DNA of 64,000 nucleotides, taken from contig NC_134531.1 in assembly GCF_050624435.1 (NCBI RefSeq), positions 255,082,812-255,146,811 on the forward strand, in the 5' to 3' direction. Positions 59,560-64,000 of the stretch are shown here, one piece after another. The notes under the pieces are model-generated. The model saw only the letters and a program-made list of their open reading frames with translations. It was not told the origin of the DNA and ran no database searches. This DNA is from Tenrec ecaudatus. Taxonomy: Eukaryota; Chordata; Mammalia; Afrosoricida; Tenrecidae. How positions within the stretch are numbered: position 1 is the first letter of the stretch; every line of letters starts with the position of its first letter. A program made the position numbers and the translations under genes.

Positions 59560-59990
59560 CACAAACACCTTATTAATTTGAAGTCAAGACACTCCCAAAC
59601 GGGACAGAATTGGACCTATTCAAATATATATTCAAATACAGGGCAAGCTGCAGCCAGGCAGAAAACATCCAACCAGGGCATCTTTCTTCACCATAGCAAT
59701 AGTTTTCTTCATTCCTCTCATCAAAAAATGGTAATTTTACCAATTTTTCTATGGGAAATCATTAGACACACATTTTACACTTCTGATTTGGCTCCTAATG
59801 ACTTTTGTTTGTGAACATTCGAAATCCTTAAGCAATACTCCAGTTAGTAAGGTAAAAAAGACTGCATTGATATCGGTAGATTCCTATGACCCTCAGTTCT
59901 TTAGGCTTGCATCATTGCTTACAAATGACTTGACCTTGATAGAGCTTCAATTGAAAATAAAGTTGATACATATTTCATTTTTTACATATT
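59560..59990 (+). pseudogene. Tc1/mariner-type transposase C-terminal remnant
   Basis: The frame 59578-59814 includes a HSSHQ block (about 59714) followed by WEIIRHTFY and SDLAPNDF, the region around the last catalytic aspartate of mariner transposases (normally HPPYSPDLAPxDF). The next frame (59798-59992) continues with VKKTAL and DPQFFR, also typical. Mariner transposase cuts and pastes DNA between TA sites. A frame change near 59812 and missing N-terminal half show it is dead. Inverted repeats were not found. Confidence 0.68.
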
Positions 59991-60604
59991 AATTGCATTT
60001 TTGTGCAGGAATTTAAAAGTTCTTAATTTATTAACTTAGGTCACAATATCCTGTGAAGTAAGTTCTTTTTTACCTCTACTATGTAAATGGGGAAATGGAA
60101 GCACAAAGATTTTAATTTACTTTCCAAGGTCAAACATTAACTAGCAGTGGTAAAATTCATCCACAGGCTATCTGAGTCTAGAGGCTAAGAGTTTGTACCC
60201 TGTAGTCAACTTTTAAGGATGATTGCAAAAATGAGCCTGCTTAAATATTTAGTAAATCAATAAGTTGCTACTTGCTTGCATTTACAATTTTATTTTACTT
60301 TTAAAATTTTATAGACAATGAAAATATATTCTTATGTATTTCTAGAACCTTAGAATGAGACTTTCATGAAAAATTTTATCCACAATTTACTCAAAATGTC
60401 TTTAGAATGTTCAAAGTTAGATACTGTATGATGCTGTAAATTGCCTGAAAAATATAATAGGTCAAATCAATGTCCCTTTGTGCATTCCTAGAGAGACAAT
60501 CATTGGTGTTTAAATAAACCATTTTTTGCTTGTAAGTTTTTCTAGGATTATGATTTCCCAAGTTAGGCATAGGCAAAAGACAAAACAATGTATATAAGCT
60601 TATG
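59991..60604. other. Unassigned AT-rich sequence
   Basis: No gene or clear repeat is visible. Confidence 0.5.
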
Positions 60605-61745
60605 CTGTTGTTGTGTTAAATACCATCAAAGTGGCCCTGTGACCCTGACCCAGAGAGATCCTAAGCACAACAGAATGGTAAACAACACAGTCCTACGCCA
60701 TCCTCATAATTGCTCCCTAGTCTGATACTATTGAAGCAGCCACTGTGTCAATCTGTTCATCAAGGGCGTTCCTCTTGGTCGCTGCCCCTGCTACTAACCA
60801 AACATCATGCCTTTCTCCAGGGACTGGTCTTTCTTGACAATATGTCCAACGTATGTAAGACAAAATCTTGCTATCTTTCCTCTAAGGAAAACTCTGGCTT
60901 ACTTCTTCCAATACAGATCAGTCTGACCTTTTAGCAGTCTGTAGTGCTTCAATATTTCCAGCACCACAATCCATATGCATTGATTCTACTATGGTCTCCC
61001 TTATGCGATGTCCAATTTTCACATGCATATGTTGCAATGGAGAATGCCATGGCTTACGTCAGGGGCACCATACACCTCATAGTAACATCTTTGTTCTTCA
61101 ATACTCCAAAGAGGCCTTGTCCAGAAGATTTACCCAATGTAATATGTCCCCTGATCTCTTGATTGCTGCTTCCATGAGCCTTGATTGTGAATCCAAGAAA
61201 GACAAAATCCTTCACAGCTTCAACCTCTTCTGCATTAATCATGTTGTAACTTTTTTTGGTCCAGTTGTGAGGATTTTGGCCTTCTTCAAATTGAGTTGTA
61301 ATCCATCCTGAAGACTATAAACCTATGTCCTCAAGAGCAAATTCTTCAAATCATCCTCATTTTCAGTAAGCAAGGTTGTGTCCTCTACGTGTCTCAGTCT
61401 CAGGTTTTTAATAAGCGCTCCTCCAAGCATAATGCCACACTCTTTGCACACTGCCTCTTGATTCATGTACAAGTTCTGAGTGAGTACAATGAAGTTATCT
61501 GGAATTCCCCTTCTTCAAAAGGGTATTCACAGTTCGTTATAGTTCATACAGTCAATATCTTTGCATAGTCTTCCAAATGTCCTGGCTTAGACTAGTGAGC
61601 GCTTCCAGTGCTTCTTAAGCTTTTTAAAATATTACAATTGATATTCTGTCAATTCCTGGAGCCTTGTTTTAAGTGAATGCAATTCAATTTGAACGTCTTT
61701 GTTCAGCATCACTGGTTCTTGCTCATATGTTACCTCCTGAAATGG
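60605..61745 (-). mobile_element. RTE1/BovB-type LINE fragment
   Basis: Starting from the 3' end at the left (CTGTTGTTGTGTTAAATACC), the minus strand runs colinearly up through the blocks at 60820-60850 (TTGTCAAGAAAGACCAGTCC), 61030-61060 and 61150-61200, into the reverse transcriptase region near 61700 (CAGGAATTGACAGAATATCA at 61658-61639). Frames are short and broken. Confidence 0.8.
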
Positions 61746-62429
61746 TGAATGGCCGACTAGTTAATAACCAGATGTATACTACCCAGTTGCATATAATGTT
61801 ATATATGGGTAAATCTAAAAAGAATTAAGTGACAAGTCTCAAAAGTTTTTAGATATGTTTACCCTCCTTGAGGCACAAACACATAGACAAATGTTCATCA
61901 GTATTGTTCTTTAAATAGTGGGAAGAAGACCTACAGAAGAAGCCAGGAGTGATTGAATTGATAATTTTTCCTCTTCTTGCAAAAGATATACTTAAGTTCT
62001 TTGTTCATTTTTATTAAATACCTTATTTTGTTTCTGGTGAATGTCTACATAGAAAATTAGTTTCCAATTTTTAAATTTTATGCACCTTTTCAAGGAATTG
62101 GCCATATTTTCCCCACAATCTGTCAATATTCACATTTTTTTCTGTTCTAGGCATTACATTTCCAGGAATTTAGTTTCCTAGTTCATTTGACATCTCATAC
62201 TTACTTTAGAAAAATCACTGACTGGCTTTAAAAACAAACAAACAGTGGAATTCACGGTCGCAGGTAGTAATATTGATAGTTTTATTTACCAATCTGCTGT
62301 TCATGAGAAAGTTTCAGTTCAAAATTTCAGGAGTATCTCAAAGCAACAGTCTCAGGGACTTCTTTAGTTTCAAACAGTACAATAAGTCTGGACTCTTTAA
62401 GACTTTGTGTTCTATACAATATTTTCCTC
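61746..62429. other. Unassigned AT-rich sequence
   Basis: No gene or clear repeat is visible. Confidence 0.5.
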
Positions 62430-62930
62430 CAACTCTATCAGGATGCATCTCTTGTGGACCTGACCAGAAAGTTTGGTAGTGGTAGGTAGGCACCCTCTAA
62501 TTTTATTAGTCTCTTGTATATTCCTTGATCCAAGTCTATTTTCTTCTTTGACTCTTTGGTTTCCTTCTTTATCCTTTGCTGTGCAGAAGTAGAGATCAAT
62601 GGTTTTATGTTAGATGAGATCGTATCATGTTTATTTTTTTGTGACTGAGCTACTTTACTCAGCATAATATCATCCATAGTCCTTCAGATTTGTTATTACA
62701 AGGGCTTGTCATTGTATACTATTCATTGTACACACTTAATTTTGTCAAGTCTTCCATTGATGGACACTCAGGTGAGTTCTTCATTTTGGCTCTTGTGAAT
62801 AATGCTGCTAAAATTATTATAGTTATGCCTATGGCTCTTCTTGTCATTTATCTTTCATCTCTAGGATACATACTTTAGAGTGGGATTGCTGGTGCATAGG
62901 TTTAATGATTAAGGTGGTGTTTCACCTTGG
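62430..62930 (-). mobile_element. Older LINE-1 3' end with ORF2 C-terminus
   Basis: The minus-strand frame 62677-62438 starts MDDIMLSKVAQSQKNKHDTI, the C-terminal end of an L1 ORF2, and the preceding sequence (62930-62678) fits the segment with the GILA-type and TMEYY-type codons in decayed form. It is a different, older L1 lineage than the two long copies. Confidence 0.75.
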
Positions 62931-63500
62931 ATTGCCCATGATCTCCGTGGTTTACCTGCTGTGATTTGGCATTACCTAGAATGAGATTTAGAGTGAGCAG
63001 CCAACAAAATAAGTTTCATTGGGATATTGCCTACTTCATATAAATTTTATGGGAAAGTTCTCGGGGTTTTCACTGGACCTGGATCACGCATCTGAATCAT
63101 AATCTGATCTCTAGTTCTTTGTGCTTGAGCCAGTGAGCTGCTGAAGTGACCTTTCAAGAGGCAAGTCCACAACATGACCTGACTGTAGACATGACACCTC
63201 AAGATAGATTTTTCTCCCAGTGCCAGAAGTCGTTGCAATAGAATTCATCTTGCAGGCAGTGCTACATGCACATCTAGTTAGCAAAACCCTTCCATAACGG
63301 GCCTCTACTGTATAGATAAACATGAGGCCCCTTCTCTTGAAACGCCTTTCATAAATCTAGTGATGCCCTTATTAGGGAAAATGGGAATAAGTATTGCATA
63401 TTCCAGTGGAAACTCTCCTTTGCTTGTTTGGTAAATGTTCGCCTCTCCTAATTATTCTTTGTGAATAGAAAGTAAGATTCTTCCTTTACAGAGCACATTG
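62931..63500. other. Unassigned sequence
   Basis: No gene or clear repeat is recognised. Confidence 0.45.
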
Positions 63501-63529
63501 GGAACAGCATCCCCCAGTGATCCTCCTAC

Positions 63530-63700
63530 TTATAGGTATGTAGACAGTGATAGGGTTATTATGTCAACTAGGCCAATAGGAACATGTGGGCAGGATTTTA
63601 TCAGGTTGCAGCTTGATTGGAGGGCAATGAAAGAAATGGCTTCCCCCTCTCTTTACCTCCCTGATGGTTGTAGCAGTATGCTGCTGCTTGAGCAAGTTCT
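63530..63700 (-). repeat. LTR-like fragment, possibly ERVL-type
   Basis: The stretch with GTCAACTAGGCCAATAGGAA and GGTTGCAGCTTGATTGGAGG resembles a U3-like block also hinted at near 30415-30440 (ACACATGTGGGATTGATTGA). Ends are undefined. Confidence 0.4.
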
Positions 63701-63824
63701 TAAAAAAAAAACAAAACCAATTACTTCCTAATACTTAGTTATCTTTTATAGAGATATCTGCCAACTCTAAAATTTTTCTTTGAACCAAGTTTTTTTTGCT
63801 TGTTTTTCTCAATAGATGAGTTTA

Positions 63825-64000
63825 TGTGGGTTTTCTAAAGAAGCAAAACCAGTGAACTGTATATGTGTATGTATTTAGAAAGAGGTTTATATGGAGAAAT
63901 GGGTAAAGTGGTTGTAAAAGCAGATAAGTCCAGTCCACTTCAAGTTGGTGGGTCAGATGGGTAAACTGGATACCTCACTCTTGACCCATGTCATTGAAGG
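63825..64000 (+). mobile_element. ERVL-like LTR start, runs off the window
   Basis: It begins near TGTGGGTTTTCTAAAGAAGC, comparable to the TGTTAGNCAGGGTTCTCTAG start of MLT2-type LTRs on the minus strand at 30934, and continues with a similar AAAGAGGTTTATATGGAG block. The right part lies outside. Confidence 0.5.

Overview
This is vertebrate nuclear DNA: intron-scale AT-rich sequence with no operons and dense interspersed repeats. The repeat content points to an afrotherian mammal. There are many AfroSINE copies (tRNA-like head, tail shared with an RTE LINE), abundant RTE1/BovB-type LINE fragments, and a lineage-specific LINE-1 (L1) with a roughly 2.3-2.5 kb 3' UTR. A SPIN-type hAT transposon at 36171-36362 narrows this further, because among afrotherians SPIN is documented in tenrecs. 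My best guess is a tenrec such as Echinops. The species call is inference from repeats.

I find no intact host protein-coding gene. All long coding signals belong to retroelements or dead retrocopies.

Layout, left half. 1-6486 is the 3' two-thirds of a fairly young L1 on +, with ORF2 broken only by two frameshifts, followed by two more copies of the L1 3' terminus up to 6745. 9600-21350 is one ancient L1 ORF2, dismembered but colinear, split by two ERVL-like LTRs, a gag-only class I endogenous retrovirus (14331-17325), an RTE LINE (17826-20345) and a further LTR fragment. 21500-33400 is mostly AT-rich, repeat-poor DNA with scattered SINEs, an L1 3' end and RTE pieces. 33431-37435 is a dense repeat cluster with a truncated L1, an unclassified 3'-UTR-like repeat, an LTR fragment and AfroSINEs; one AfroSINE is split by SPIN.

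Layout, right half. 38856-39240 (-) is a decayed C2H2 zinc-finger fragment with PRDM9-like spacing and linkers. 39845-41830 is an RTE copy split by a solo LTR with a perfect 6-bp target duplication. 42762-45608 (-) is an intronless KRAB zinc-finger retrocopy bounded by a perfect 15-bp target duplication. 46200-55316 (-) is a near full-length 9.1-kb L1 with 5' UTR, ORF1, ORF2 lacking the reverse transcriptase core, and 3' UTR. The remainder holds RTE fragments, a mariner transposase remnant, an older L1 3' end and two LTR fragments.

The elements form two mobilisation systems. L1 machinery explains the L1 copies and the zinc-finger retrocopy (A-rich tails, long target duplications). RTE is the likely source of the AfroSINE tail. 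LTR and DNA elements then inserted into these. Nested insertions with intact target duplications give a relative chronology readable from this window alone.
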